Positions 13,246-25,553 of a stretch of 64,000 bases of DNA are shown here, in pieces. Below the pieces are notes generated by a model. The model was not told the origin of the DNA. It did no database searches and saw only the letters and a list, made by a program, of their open reading frames with translations. The translations under genes and the position numbers were made by a program. The stretch is taken from assembly GCF_003073045.1 (NCBI RefSeq), contig NC_037593.1, positions 20,909,964-20,973,963 of the forward strand, in the 5' to 3' direction. This stretch comes from Pomacea canaliculata (taxonomy: Eukaryota; Mollusca; Gastropoda; Architaenioglossa; Ampullariidae). Position 1 is the first letter of the stretch, and every line of letters starts with the position of its first letter.

Positions 13246-13539
13246 TTTGACGCCGAGTAATCCCGCCGAGCGGATGGGTCTTTTTTTTTAAGGATGTCGC
13301 AAACAAAAACATTCTATGTTTAAAAAATGAAATCAATGCATATTATAGTATTATTCTTCGAAAAATATTATTTTCTTATAACAAACAATATATTAAGGTA
13401 TGTCGCAAAGACGGAAGTGACGACTAACTTCCGTACACATCCTTCTCTTGCAATTGTGTTGTGTAAAGCACACTGTTCTCATCTGTGAGCTAAGGCCAAA
13501 TCGGCGACTTGTGCTGAAACCAACCATCCATCTTAAATA
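13246..13539. promoter_or_regulatory. Divergent promoter between TXNDC5 and RPLP1
   Basis: Only 294 bp separate the ATG of TXNDC5 (minus) from the ATG of ribosomal protein P1 (plus). The region contains ACGGAAGT (13411-13418) and its exact reverse complement ACTTCCGT (13427-13434), eight bases apart. Both match the core of ETS-family sites, which are common in housekeeping and ribosomal promoters. A pyrimidine run TCCTTCTCTT (13440-13449) lies where a 5'-TOP-type transcription start of the ribosomal gene could be. No TATA box is convincing. The factor assignment is inference from motif shape. Confidence 0.6.
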
Positions 13540-15252
13540 ATGGCAACTAAAGACGAACTCGCTTGTGTTTACGCTGCTCTGATTCTTGCAGATGACCAAG
13601 TTGCTGTTACGGTAAGATGTTAATGGATTTTGGTTGTCCCTCATGGCACTGTTATACACTTGAATACTGCATCTCGAAACACAGAGACGCAGATAAAACA
13701 ACTAGCGCGTGCCGTTTGTAGTCACACAAGCGTAGAATTTTAGAATGCTAGCATTGTATGTCAATTAGGTACGAGTGATACATGTAACATTCGTTATTTG
13801 GATTTGAAAGTTAAATCTCCTTTTTCTTTCTTTAGGCAGAAAAGATCAGCACGATTTTGAAGGCAGCTAATGTCACCGTTGAACCTTTCTGGCCAAGTAA
13901 GCATATATTCTTTTTAATGTTTGCTTGATAATTTTACAGCTACAAACGAAAAGGTTATTGGTTTTTAGCACTGACTCAGTCTGTTAGCGTTGTGTTTATA
14001 CTTTGTTTATTATTGGGGTATACGAAGTCTGTATATAGTTGCAGTGTGGTGGATTTTTGCAATCTTTTTGATAAGTACAGTACTCTTAAAATTAATGAGT
14101 TTTTGTTTGGTTTTAGCACTGTTTGCACGTGCTTTGGATGGACTCAACATCAAGGATCTTGTGAGCAATGTGGGCAGTGGTGCTGGAGCTGCACCAGCTG
14201 CGGCTGTAGGTGCTGCACCTGCTCCTGCTGCTGGAGGTGCAGCACCAGCTCCTAAGGGTGAGTCTTGTTCGTCATTTGTAGTCAAAAAGCTGTGGGTAAG
14301 ATCATAAGATATCCATGGTTTTCTATAACTTGGTATTGTGGGTCAACAGTGATCTTGAGATTCAGATTTTATAGTCTACAGCTGGCTTGCTATGAGTACT
14401 AATGTTCCTGCTCATCATAGATACATACCCTGGTGGCTGGAATTTTTGATAGCGACATAGCATGTTCATAAATGTGTGGCTGTTTTCTTCCTATTCTACC
14501 ATCATAAACTTCTCCTTCCCCATAGTTACATTTGAAATAAGGGTATAAATGATCTTTTGAACGATGTGGTTGCTTATTTGCAGCTGAAGCCAAGAAAGAG
14601 GAAGAGAAAAAGAAAGCAGAGTCTGAAGAATCTGATGAGGATATGGGTTTTGGTATGTACTGGTCTTTTATCTTTTGACACTCTTACAGCTGTATATGAC
14701 TTTGCCTGTTGTGGTGTGTTTGTAATTTTTTGGTTTCATTCTGTTCACATTACGTTTGTGGGTATACACATGATTGGATGTTTACCCTTAAATGTGTTTT
14801 AACCCTTTGAGCACAAAACGCCACTTTAGCCAGGGCAGGTGGTATTCATTACTTTTATTGCAAAGCTCAAGCTTTCTCCTTGCTAAAATATATGTTGGTT
14901 TCTTGGTCTAATGTTAACAGCAATAATTAAGAAAACACCCACTGTCATCTTAAGTTATAGCCAGTGTTTGTAGTACTTATACTTTTATGCAATGTTAAGT
15001 GTGTTAAAGCCAGAAGTTCTTTCAGACTGTAGGAAGAGAATGGTTTCGCCCAAGATAGGGAAGATGATAGTACACATAGCAACTAGTTGTCTCCAATGAA
15101 TACCCAGTTAAAACTCCAAACTTCCCTCACATTCGCAAAACCATTTTAAAACCCAATACCAGCATTTCCGCTTTTAGGATGATTGTCTGGTTGCATTTTT
15201 TATGAATGTTGAATTCTGTATTTTTTAATTTGTTTCAGGTCTGTTTGACTAG
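13540..15252 (+). CDS. RPLP1: 60S acidic ribosomal protein P1
   Basis: Five exons: 13540-13611, 13836-13896, 14117-14257, 14584-14652 and 15239-15252. They join in phase to 118 residues, near the usual 113-115. The protein starts MATKDELACVYAALILADD, keeps the dimerisation segment (FWPTLFARALDGLNIKDLV), has an Ala/Gly/Pro-rich hinge, and ends in the acidic tail ESDEDMGFGLFD. That last motif is the hallmark of P1/P2 stalk proteins, which recruit translation GTPases to the large subunit. The final exon encodes only the last residues and the stop. An AATAAA at 15290-15295 fits a very short 3' UTR. The upstream pyrimidine-rich stretch suggests TOP-type growth-regulated translation (inference). 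Confidence 0.95.
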
Positions 15253-15289
15253 GTGTGTCAACATTCAAGAACTCCAATTTATTTCCTAC

Positions 15290-15295
15290 AATAAA
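15290..15295 (+). terminator. Poly(A) signal of RPLP1
   Basis: AATAAA lies 38 bases after the P1 stop codon and is followed by T/G-rich sequence. This is the expected layout for cleavage and polyadenylation of a short ribosomal protein mRNA. Confidence 0.6.
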
Positions 15296-17247
15296 AATCA
15301 TGTGACATTTGCTGTTCGTATTGTTATGTGTTTGCAGGACCATGTGATTTTGAGCGCACCTGGTTTCAAAGAATTTAGTGTGTCATGTGCACAACTACTT
15401 GAAAGATGTTTAAAAGGATATTTGGTAGTTGACTACTCTTTCTGGTGGTGACAGCAAATGTAACATGCTTAGTACTGACAACAAGACAGTTCTGGTTTTA
15501 TCGATAACATGCTAAAGAAATTTGGCATCTTTATGTGCATCTATTTTAGACTTTGTTTTTTAATTTATGCTTAGTTTTTTATTTTGTTTTTAAAGCAAAT
15601 AGAAAATTATTAAGTACAAATCAGTGGTGGGAGTAGAGCTTATGAGCTGACACAAGGATAAAAAACACACGCCATAGATATATTAATTGGAGAGCTGGGA
15701 CGATTTAAAGGACAGCCTTCAGTAGACCCATACTTTAACCTGGTTGCAGTAGTAAGAGTACATATTAAATTAATGAAGGCATGTGGTCGACTGCACTTCT
15801 GATGGTGTCGGTTTGCTAAATTGTGAAAATGCAATTTCATGTTTTCTTATTATTATAAACTGTTTTAGCGTCATTATGAGAGGTATGCATTGATAAATAA
15901 TTTATGAAACATGCTGAACACACTTTTTCTTAAGAGGATAAGACTGATAAAGATGTGTCATGGAGTAACACCAACAAAAACAGTACGTTTGTGTCTCAGC
16001 TCTTAAATGTGACTCTTGTCAGTCTGTTCTAATACTTTTATTGCCGTGATATAGCCCTAGTTGCTGGCCCGGCATAAAACACCAACAAACAAACTGTTCT
16101 AATAAGACATTCAAATGTCATACAACCTAATTACTGTGCATTCCTAAAGCACTGTTTCAAGTGAAACTGGATCGTCTGTTGGGCAATGTATTTGGTTCAT
16201 CTTTCTTCGTTAATTGATCCCATGAGGTCACAAAAGTAGTTTACATACTGACTGGATGATGCTTCTGTTCTTCGCAAGTAGTCTCTTGCACTGGCCGCTT
16301 GGCACTAAGTCCTGATCACACAGTTTTATAACTAATGGCTGTTTGACTCATTGAGCCTATCCAAAGAAGTCTTTTAAAATGCAAGATTACTGTTTTCGGA
16401 TTTATTTTTATTTTAGTTCATTGCAGTATTTCTTAAAGCAGATCATATCTTGTGTCTAAGATACCATCAAAGATGTGCACAAAAAGGAGACTTCATGTGT
16501 CAAGGTAATGCAAGCATGTTCACTGATGTGCTATATGACATCACAGATTTGACCTCGACAGGTCTTTACACGGGTGTTTGTCTTGTACGCAATTCATCAT
16601 CTCTTTGTCCAGAGCTTTACACACAGAAGCCACCACAATGTTTTCATCTAATGCACGAGTGTGCATCGAACAGTCTACAAGTAAATTACAAGCACTAAGA
16701 TGATGGGATGAGTCACGTGGTATCTGTAAAACGAGGTGTGCATGTCGTCATGTATGGCAAAAAATCACATGAACATGATGCTGTCCATCGTATAACAAAC
16801 CCTTAAATGTGATTGAACTCATCACAACGTTACCATGTGAACATAAGGTAGACATTTCTTATCTGGCGAAATGGTCAGTGTGTATAACTGCACTCAGTGT
16901 ACACCGGTGTTTACACATTCTCTGACGTTAGTCGAGGCTAACTAGAGGGTGCCAGCAACGTCATTCTCACGTAAGCGGCAGCCGTAAAACACGGCAACGT
17001 CACAGCACTGCTCCATTTGTAACGTGACCCTGTAGGCAAGAGGGCGACAGGTGACACTCAGCAGTTGTTTGTATTTTCACGTCCGGATGAATTTGCTTAT
17101 TTGTCTCAAGACCTGACCAGTCATTTTGTCGAGTTGTTCCTGAAACATTTTATGGCCACAATACGACGAAAATTGCAATTTTTTTTTTCTTTCGAACAAT
17201 GAAAATAGAAGTAACAAGTGGTTTTCAGTTTTGAGTAAACCATAGAA
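15296..17247. other. Gene-free stretch with a SINE-type 3' tail
   Basis: No exon was recognised. At about 16,045-16,095 the sequence GTGATATAGCCCTAGTTGC followed by GGCCCGGCATAAAACACCAAC resembles shorter pieces near 41,861 and 48,140 (TGCTGTGA.ATAG....GTTGCTGAC). It is best read as the 3' tail of a dispersed short repeat. TTAACCC near 14,801 (inside the P1 gene) and other short motifs here are too brief to assign. Confidence 0.35.
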
Positions 17248-17251
17248 TTAA

Positions 17252-18775
17252 CCTGTCAACTTATAAATTAAGTATAAAATACATTATAATATAAATATAT
17301 ATGCTTGCTATACTCTGTGAGCAGTCTGGGTTGGGAGAGTTGAACATCTTTCTTCTCTGTCCTGCTCCATCTCTTCACGTGTGAGAGAGGCTTGATGGTT
17401 TATTGGTTGGATAGCAGTCTTACAGCTGTTGTCGTTCCAGATGATAGCCAAAATTTCCTTCCGCGAATCTAATCTGTAGTCGTATGCACCTCTTTTTTTT
17501 TTTCTTTCTTTTTCTTTTTCATCTCCTTATCTGTTGCAATAGAGAACTTTTCCATTCTATTGAGTGCATAATTTTATGTTGCTCTGACATCAATATCTTG
17601 CAATTGTTTCATGAAAGAGAATCCAGTGAAATATTGTCACAATAAGCCTTTTGAGTATTTGGTGTCTAAAATTGAAACCGTCTTCAGAATAACCGATGCT
17701 CCAAGTCTGGCTACGGAGTCACCTCCGATGCGTTTTGATTTGCCTTCATACGCCTGCATCTGATAACAATAACCAGTTTGTCAGCAGCAGATCGTCTGTT
17801 GTTTGAAACCTAACCTTACAGGCTCACCTGTATAAACTGCTTGAGATAATGATATAGTATTGAACCATTTTTTCATCAACGCTCACATTTTCAGAGAACA
17901 CGCCAAATTGCAGAAAGTTTTCGTTTAGTTCGTTGCTCAACAGGCGGATCTTGAAGAGCTTATCCCGTTCTTCTGATGGAATCCCTTCGAGCTCAGAGTT
18001 GTGGCTGACATGAAGATACCGCTTGATTTCCACATACCTGTTTCGGCTCATCCATTTTCTCTCACATTGGACATCAATATCATCTTCACACCAATATAAT
18101 TGTTCTCGAGGAAGAAAATGAGAGCCATTCAGGAAAAGAATTTCAATAAATTTCCTATGCACTCATTTGAAAGACGAAAGTGATGGACATTTTTCTGTGT
18201 AACACGTTTCACTGTCTGTCGGACAATGAGTGAGACAATGTTGTCATCAAGGAGCTTCTCAAAACACTCTACAGTGCTTTTCCCCTCGAATTGACTGAAG
18301 CGTTTATTCCTTTTTGTCTCCACATCATCAGATTTGGGATACATTTTCGGATAACTGGAGTGTTTCTTCTTCCAGCGTTCTTTCTTTTTCTTTTTCTTTT
18401 TTTTTTTTCTTCTTTTTTTTTTTTTTTAGCAGGTGGTGGGGAGGTATTTTGGTCCATTAAATCCATCCAAATTACAGTGGCACAAAGAACGGGCTATTAA
18501 CGCATTCAACATTCACCAAAAAATCAAGATAAATTCACTGTCACTAAAATTAGCTTGGGTATAGTTATCGCAGTTTCTGCTTTCAAAGAACACTGGTCCG
18601 GAAAAATGTCCTCCCATACACAACACACGACAAGCACGTGATCACTGTAGGTTGTCTTTCAACGGCAAGGCCCTCCTCAATGACAGTCTCCTGTTTTTCT
18701 GCGCGACTGTCAGATGGCGTTACTAGATGGGTTTAATACCCGATCCCCAAATGGGGATCATGACAGATGATAGGG
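17252..18775 (-). pseudogene. piggyBac-type transposase relic, possibly a TTAA-flanked element
   Basis: The minus strand encodes broken piggyBac (DDE_Tnp_1_7) sequence. In order it has a Lys/Arg-rich N-terminal patch (about 18,370-18,440), LPREQLYWCEDDIDVQCERK, WMSRNRYVEIKRYLHVSHNS and FGVFSENVSVDEKMVQYY (with the first catalytic-region Asp), then AYEGKS, YFTGFSFMKQLQDI and AYDYRLDSRKEILAI. At least two in-frame stops and several frameshifts are present, and pieces between them are lost. TTAA tetranucleotides stand at 17248-17251 (before CCTGTC) and 18776-18779 (after GATAGGG). Read inward, the ends start CCTGTC and CCCTATC, so these could be the element's termini; that boundary call is tentative. 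Confidence 0.75.
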
Positions 18776-18779
18776 TTAA

Positions 18780-19521
18780 CAGTGTTCAATGTGCACTAGC
18801 AGTTTCTGTGACTTTTAAGATTCAGGGTGAGATTGTGACTGCCCATATCTGGGAATTCAACTGGTTTACATGTGAAATTGTTCTAAACAGAAACAGTCAC
18901 ACTTGTTTCGATTGGTTTCCGTACGTCATATATATCTCTCTGACCCTTAGCTTTTTTTTTTTTTGGTGACTGAGTATATATAAGACTATTACTCGACGAA
19001 GAACCTCTTTTGTTCCTAATGTATTTGTAGAAGATAAAACTTGTATACGTGGGACGTGACAACCCACCTTCTACTGCCATGCATATGAACATTCTTCCAG
19101 CTGCAGCTCCATTGTTCAGGAAAATATTATGCAGAATCAGTATGACAAAACTATTTATGAACCGTCCTTGCCAGTTTCGCAACCTGCTGATAATATTTTT
19201 TGGTAGAAGAACACAAATAATGCCATTGCTCGTGTCAGGAAGAGTGCTGCTAGGTGTGGACGTGCTGAGAGTAACGCTTTCTCCGAGGCCGCTTGAGTGT
19301 AGGACATGCACAGGGCAAAGTCACACAAAAACTGCTTCTAAAAACACCCGGGGAGCTAGAAACACCATGCGCCTTTCAGTTTTCCCTCTATTCACCCTTA
19401 ATTCCTTTTCCCCTCAACATCTTCTCATCTTTTTCCCTACTAAAACGAATTTTCAACTACTTTACCAGAAGAAAAAAAATCCAAACCATTTCGGTTGAAA
19501 ACTTTCAGCATGAAAAGTATA
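18780..19521. other. Gene-free stretch
   Basis: Open frames occur on both strands across 18,883-19,498, but they overlap each other antisense. They have low-complexity or repeat-like composition and no domain or splice support. Nothing functional was recognised. Confidence 0.3.
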
Positions 19522-19529
19522 GCTTAATT

Positions 19530-19684
19530 CATGGGTGGGCAATTAATTTTCCCAAGGGCCCGCATGAGAAATTGGGATGGTTTTAGAGGGCCGGACTAAT
19601 ATAGTTAACTCAGTTTTACCCAATATTGTATACATAGTATATATAATGGCGGGCGGGCAGCGGGCAGGCCTTTGCCCAGGTTTG
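19530..19684. mobile_element. Small non-autonomous hAT element, copy 1
   Basis: The left end is CATGGGTGGGCAATTAATTT and the right end TTTGCCCAGGTTTG, an imperfect inverted repeat of the hAT type. The flanks GCTTAATT (19522-19529) and GTTTAATT (19685-19692) differ at one base and are read as an 8-bp target-site duplication. The interior (GAGGGCCGGACTAAT, TAGTTAACTCAGTTTTACCC) is nearly the same as in the element at 61310-61565. No transposase is encoded. Confidence 0.75.
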
Positions 19685-19692
19685 GTTTAATT

Positions 19693-21892
19693 GAAATATT
19701 AAATTCTGATCGGTAGGTCCCTTCCTGGATACTAAGGGCTGAGATGGACGACAAACGTCTGCTTGAGTGTGTTTTCCTCGCCTCAGAGTTTGCATCTTGC
19801 AGGACAATCTCACGGCGAGCAGAAGTAAGCTTTTCCATTGCATCTACTTTTGAAAACATGCACTGAGCACCGCGGGCCTCAATAGTTACCAGATAAGCAA
19901 GAAACATGAGCCCACAGACCTACATTAAATGAAGGTCTATGACTTCAATGACGGTAAAGACAGAGAATGAGAGACACTTATCCAGTAAATGAAGTTCCGT
20001 ACATGAGCCTGTCTGAGACAGAGTAAGGAGATAGTCCAAACGAGATTTCTTTCAAAACACACGCAAGATCACACACGTTTGTACTTAATAATTTATTTAT
20101 TTGTGGAAACAATTTTGCTGAGTAGTAGACCTGTTGTGATACTGCTGTTTGTTTAGAAATGTAATAGCCTGTTAGTACTGTTTCTGAGAGATTGTATTTA
20201 ACACGCTCCAGCCTCTATGTACATGCTAATGACCGGAAAGGTCCAAACGGATCTGACATGTCACATGACGGAAATGACCTTTGTAACATGCGCGTGCGCA
20301 GTGCATTTCGAAAGATGGAGCCAATAGCTGACACCGAGACCGGCTTTATAATTTATGTTGTTGCTAGCAGTGTGTCTACGTCATCAGTGTTCTAGGGTTC
20401 TCGTTTTCAGCAAAGGCAACTTGTCAGCTTAACTATGTTGATACGTTTTGACTTACCTGACATACCTTTCACGTGAATGCTGACACACGACTGAATGACT
20501 CCAGCTTCACGCCAGTTACCAGACAAAAGTCAAAATCGTGATTCACCATGTCCTGGGTAGATAAATAGAGAGAAAAGAGTAATAGAGAGTACAAACGATG
20601 TCTATATAAACGCTGGTGAATTTTTTAAACTCACGTCGCTGCCAGAGAACAACGTGATGCCGGTGTGAGGCTTGTAGTCATTCAGTTTTCACTGTGTGCA
20701 GACTGTGCGAGACAGTTCCCCACGAACACAGCAAGAAATGAAAGATAGAAAGAGAGAGAGAGAGAGCGATGCAGGGTAAAAGACAGTAAGTGAAAATACG
20801 AAAATGATGTCGTCATCGATGATGATGATGGTGATCGTGGTTGTAACGATGAGGAAAAAGAAAATAAGTGGTTGTGAGAATCAACCTTGCAGACATACAG
20901 GCCAAGGATCTTCCAACCCTCGATACACAGCAGCTCTAAAGTATCTTCTTATGTTTCTAATGGCTTCCTTAAAATATTCACTTTCAAGTTGAGTGAACTC
21001 GGGGCGTCAGGAGGAAAGCCGTGTTGGCGATGTATCGGATATCGATCCCTCACGTTCCTGTCTGGATGCTACATTCCGACATGATTAACTGCCAACACGA
21101 GGAGAAATGATGTCAGTCAGGTGTTGCTAGTTCGCAGTAACCTGATTTTCGTGTTTGAAATGTGATGCTCGCTAGCCTCTGGCAGTCTTGCATTGTGCGC
21201 GAGATTAAAAATAGGCCAGCAAAGCTGCTGACACTGAAGTTGTAAGCAAAATATGTTGTTGAATGCAGATGTTTTCTTTTTGAAACGTGTTTACTTGATT
21301 CTGGCATCTAGACCGTAAATGTTACACTTTAAATACCCTGTTCTGAACATTATGTATTACTGAGTAATGAAATCCGTACACAATCCAGTTTGTTAACTGC
21401 AGTTTGAAATTCTATGTAATCCGCCTCTGATATTCCTTTTTTTACAACGAGCTCGCTAATTAGCTAATATTTTAATCAGTTAAATCAACCTTAATTAGCA
21501 AACTCAAACAAGACTGCTAAAAATCTTTAGTTAATCGTCACATTGTTTATTCCTCGACTTTATGCTAGTGTCGATCTCATCCAAACACCACCATAAATAA
21601 AGATACAATTTATTTATATACAAAGCTTTCATACAAGGAAATGTAGAATTCATTCTTCAAACAAACCGATGCCACTGGTTCGGCTCACTCTGATGAGATC
21701 CCGCTTTGAGGCACAGGATTCGAGTCTGCCCTCGAGTATGTCGGAGAAAACAAAATCATATCATGCGGACGTATTTATTGATAAACTGTTACAAGTCTCT
21801 GTCTCGCTCTCTCTCTCTCTCGTTCGTGTGAAAACATGAATATCACATTTGTCATTGGCACAATTGTCACCAGGTTGTGTGATTTGGAGACA
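19693..21892. other. Gene-free stretch with simple repeats
   Basis: Contains a GA-rich run (about 20,748-20,766), an ATG/ATC run (about 20,805-20,835) and a possible degraded tRNA-like head near 21,666-21,725 (GGATTCGAGTCTGCC resembles a B box). A CT run lies near 21,806-21,821. No exon was recognised. The right part may hold the 3' UTR of the TMEM205-like gene on the minus strand. Confidence 0.35.
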
Positions 21893-23173
21893 TCACAAAG
21901 GGACACAATGCGATGCCAGATAATACAGTTGAACAGTGTTGGCCACAAGGGACAGAACCGTCAAGAGCGCGCTGAGTCCGTGACATCGTCGGAACTTCTT
22001 GTAGCAAGCACTGTAGGCTGGGTTCGTCTTCTTCATCTCCGACATGTCAGCGTAGCCGATGACATCGCCGAGGCCGGCAGCGACCTCCATGCTAAAGGCC
22101 GCGACCATGTTGCGCACGATGAGAGGAGCGATGACGAGGGAGTTGACTGCTGCGCACAGGAAGCCCACCAACATGCATATACCCTGCAACACGTCAAGGG
22201 CCTTGTGAACACGTGTACAGCTTGAAATAACTGTGTCTGTAGAATTGTGTATGAATATATGCGAAGCTTGCAGACGATGGAAATAATCGTGTGCCGGTTG
22301 TCAGATGTTAGAAGTCATCTTTTGACCGAAGCGCAAGTATTGCTCGTTAGCATTTATTATACCTCTACATCGCCAACTAACAGGAAGTTATTGTAAAGAC
22401 GATTTACAATTTTCTCTCCATATATTGTTTGAAATATATATTTATAGAAATAGAAAAACTACTAAGACTACTACTTTATGGGATACTTAAGCTGTTGTTA
22501 TTTCTGTTAACTCTTACCTGTGCAATATGGGCTGCTTCCCAAAGATCCAAAGGGCGTAGAGTCACAAACGTTGCCATCGTAACAGCTGAAGTCACTAAGC
22601 TCCATAAAAAGAACATTGGGAACAGTCGACTTTGAACCTGTCCGAACATGTGGCGTGGCAGGTTGTAGAACATCGTTAGACCTGGAGAAGAATTAGGCAT
22701 GTGACAGTAAGTCGTCTGTTTATTCTCAGAGCGATTAAGTTATAGTTGTTCTCGGGTTTGACTATTGAAAGTCAAATGTACGGAAACAACAAATAAATTT
22801 ACGCAGTAAATCAGTAGCATATCTATTTTCTCTTTCTCTCTTGTCACTTTAGCGCTCTCTCCTTCATCACTCGATCTGGTTCTATCTCGAATCTTCTCTC
22901 ACACCTCCCAGGCTTCCAACCCCACCTCCCCACACACTTTGTCTCTCATTCATTCTGACATCAGTCTCTTCTTTCTCTCATGCTCAGAGAATAAGATTCT
23001 TACCGGCAACGAGGGTGACCCAGAGCTGTGCCCCATACTGTGCAGTGAAACTACCCAAGTGAATCATGGCGATGATCGTCGAGGACGAGTCCATTCGCCT
23101 TCTTCCAGGGAAGAGTAGGAAACTAGTGAAAAGAGTGATCACTACCACGGCAAAATACTGAAATTGAGTCACT
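21893..23173 (-). CDS. TMEM205: TMEM205-like membrane protein
   Basis: Three exons join in phase: 23004-23173, 22518-22681 and 21893-22183 (stop TGA). From the ATG at 23094 the product is 181 residues; vertebrate TMEM205 is about 189. Family landmarks are the N-terminal MIHLGSFTAQYGAQLWVTLV, then FYNLPRHMFGQVQSRLFPMF (the LPRHxFGxVQSxLFP block), a second hydrophobic segment, and near the end NPAYSACYKKFRRCHGLSAL followed by a last membrane helix. Four hydrophobic segments are visible. TMEM205 is a poorly understood secretory or plasma-membrane protein linked to drug export. The first exon starts at an acceptor (TTTTCAG), so at least one more 5' exon exists. In-frame sequence before the ATG is open and hydrophobic, so the true start may be further upstream. 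Confidence 0.85.
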
Positions 23174-25409
23174 CTGAAAACAGAAAAAAATAGACTTCTT
23201 TGAAATTTAAAGTAAAACAGTTCTCCCTCTCTTTCCCTGTCTCTAAAAGAACAAAAATCTTTTATTAATCTTGTGATAAATTGTCATTGTCATTAGTAAC
23301 CTCAGCTTTTTAGAGGCAGTCTTAAGTGTACAATGGGATATGGCAAAAGACAAAATGATCTTTAACCTAATTCAGATGGGAGACAAAATTAAGAAGGACA
23401 CTAGCTAGCCCTCGTGTTCAGTAAATTGTAGCTAGACCCATAAACATCAGAAACCCATAAACAGCAGAACAAGTACTCTGTGGAATTTGTCGCATCTTAG
23501 AGGACGAATCACGTCCTTGCCTAAGGACAAAATTAAGCTGTCTGGAGAAAATGATTTATTTCTGATCAGATAATTCACCGATTTACATTAACTTATTATA
23601 GATGACGTTCAATGACATATGTAAAATAACGGAACGATAAATACGTAAATTAACTAGGAGTCCACATTTGTATCAATTAAAAAATAACTTAAAGAAAATG
23701 GACAGAGCCCATTATTCTTGTGCACATTAAAATCGTTTAAAGAGAAACGGGAAAAGGAAAGAGAGAAAGAAAGCAAATACTAAGAAAACAAACAACCAAG
23801 ATCTTTTCTAGTCTCATTTATTTTTTAAAAAATAAACGACCAATTACTTTTCGAGCAGACTAAATCGTCTGAAGATAACCTTACGGCGTCTAGGGTCGGG
23901 ACTGCCCCGCTTGGAGACTGACAAATATGTTTCCAACGATTAGCAGTGCATTCCTCGACAACCAGTAGTTACAGTAAGAAACATTTGCTTTTTCTCGGAA
24001 AGACTCCTCAAGTATTACTTAGTCAGCACAAGTCATAGGTCAACAGGTGAGCCACAGTGTACACTAGCATGAGGTAATATCAATGAACTTATATCGAGGG
24101 ATACTGCAATTGCCGAGCTGTTGGCGTCTACAACCATTAGTCGCACGGGGGTGCAGATGAATATGAAAATAAAACTTGTTCATCTTGACATATGGCGTCG
24201 GGCATAAGCCGCTTGGGTATAACTAGAGGTCAAAGGTAGGACAGCATGGGGAATAATTCTGCCTACAGACGACAATGTGTATTGCGTGCGTGGAATCGGA
24301 CAAAGGCTCGATCGGCCAGATAGTTCTTTGACAGTCGACTTGTGTGGAGGAGTAGGACTACAGATCGACCTGCTTCTTTTGTGACACAATCAGCAGAAAA
24401 AAAGTGCTTGCGTGAATTAATTTGACCTTCACGAGCACATACATTCCTATATCTTCGCGCATGTCTTTCATAGATTAAATATATATGTGAGAGATTTTAA
24501 ATGATTGAAAGTGTGCGCGTGCTAGCCGGTCAAAAGAACAACTGTTTATTCATTTTTCATGAGATCCGTGACGAACTCGATCGGGCAAAATAAATCTGCT
24601 CTCGTAGGATAAAATTATGGACTAACAAATTTTTATAATTTCCAGATGACTATGAAGTGAAAGAAAAATTTCACATACCTGAGACTTTCCAGTTTCGTCA
24701 TGACAACGCTTTTGAAAGATACTTAATACAGTTGATGCGTCTGTTTTTTGTTCTCCTTAAAAAGAAAGTGTTCACTTGTAAAATGTCAGTTGTGATGCTC
24801 TCACTTTCACATCGATCAGCTTTAATTTGTCGTTCCGACCGCTTTCCTCACCATGTGCTTGCGGTATTTATAAACCACGGGTTTTCGTCATCCTCAACTG
24901 TGATTGGATAGCCCAAACATTGCGTCACTGCCTCAGCCAATCCGGTTCGAGCTTTGCTAGCTTGACCCGAAAGGCGCGCACCTGCGTGTCGGAACGTCAG
25001 CGCGTATGCGTGACTCCTCGAACCATGTCGCGTGTCACGTCCTCCGGGCGATCCCCTTGTCCGACCGCGTAGTCCGGGAAAGAGGAAGCCGCAGTTCCCA
25101 AGTTCGCGCCAGTGGAAAAACTGGAATGGGGGAGATTCGTCTGGGTCAGGGAGGGGCGATAGTGTGCAGTCAGTGCACAGAGGATGGGTTCTGGACGGAA
25201 CGACGGATCGTGTGTGTGTGTGGGGGGGAAAGGGGAAGGGGGTGTGGAATGCACGAAAGTCGTGCTGAAGCGAAGGAGCTTGCTAGGCGATAAATGTCAC
25301 TGTTTCGTTTCTGTTGACAATTTAACTCTGAGCTTTTCAGTACAAGAACGATTAGCACAATGCTTGAACACGTTTTCCAACCAATAAATGGAAAAATACA
25401 TCGACAGGT
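23174..25409. other. Gene-free stretch; likely holds the TMEM205 5' exon and promoter
   Basis: The missing 5' exon of the TMEM205-like gene should lie here or beyond. The part at about 24,960-25,250 is distinctly richer in GC and CpG (for example GAAAGGCGCGCACC, CGCGTGTCACGTCCTCCGGG) than its surroundings and is a reasonable promoter candidate. No exon could be fixed by sequence alone. Confidence 0.3.
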
Positions 25410-25553
25410 ATAGACGTCACATCCCTAGCAGTACACATATAGACGTCACATCCCTAGCAGTACACATATAGACGTCACATCCCTAGCAGTACACATATAG
25501 ACGTCACATCCCTAGCAGGACAGTACAGATATAGTCACACCCCTAGCAGTACA
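25410..25553. repeat. 29-bp minisatellite, about five units
   Basis: Three units repeat exactly with period 29 (AGACGTCAC recurs at 25412, 25441, 25470 and 25499). A fourth and a fifth degenerate unit end near 25,553. Each full unit holds GACGTCA, one base short of a palindromic cAMP-response element, followed by CATCCCTAGCAGTACACAT. The array lies in gene-poor sequence upstream of the TMEM205-like gene. No protein-coding sense is apparent. Confidence 0.85.

Noticed and set aside
14010-14285. Minus-strand Ala/Pro-rich open frame
   Set aside because: Antisense shadow of the Ala/Gly/Pro hinge of ribosomal protein P1.
18883-19586. Open frames of 142, 149 and 97 codons on both strands
   Set aside because: They overlap antisense or in other frames and show no motif. 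The downstream end runs into a hAT element.
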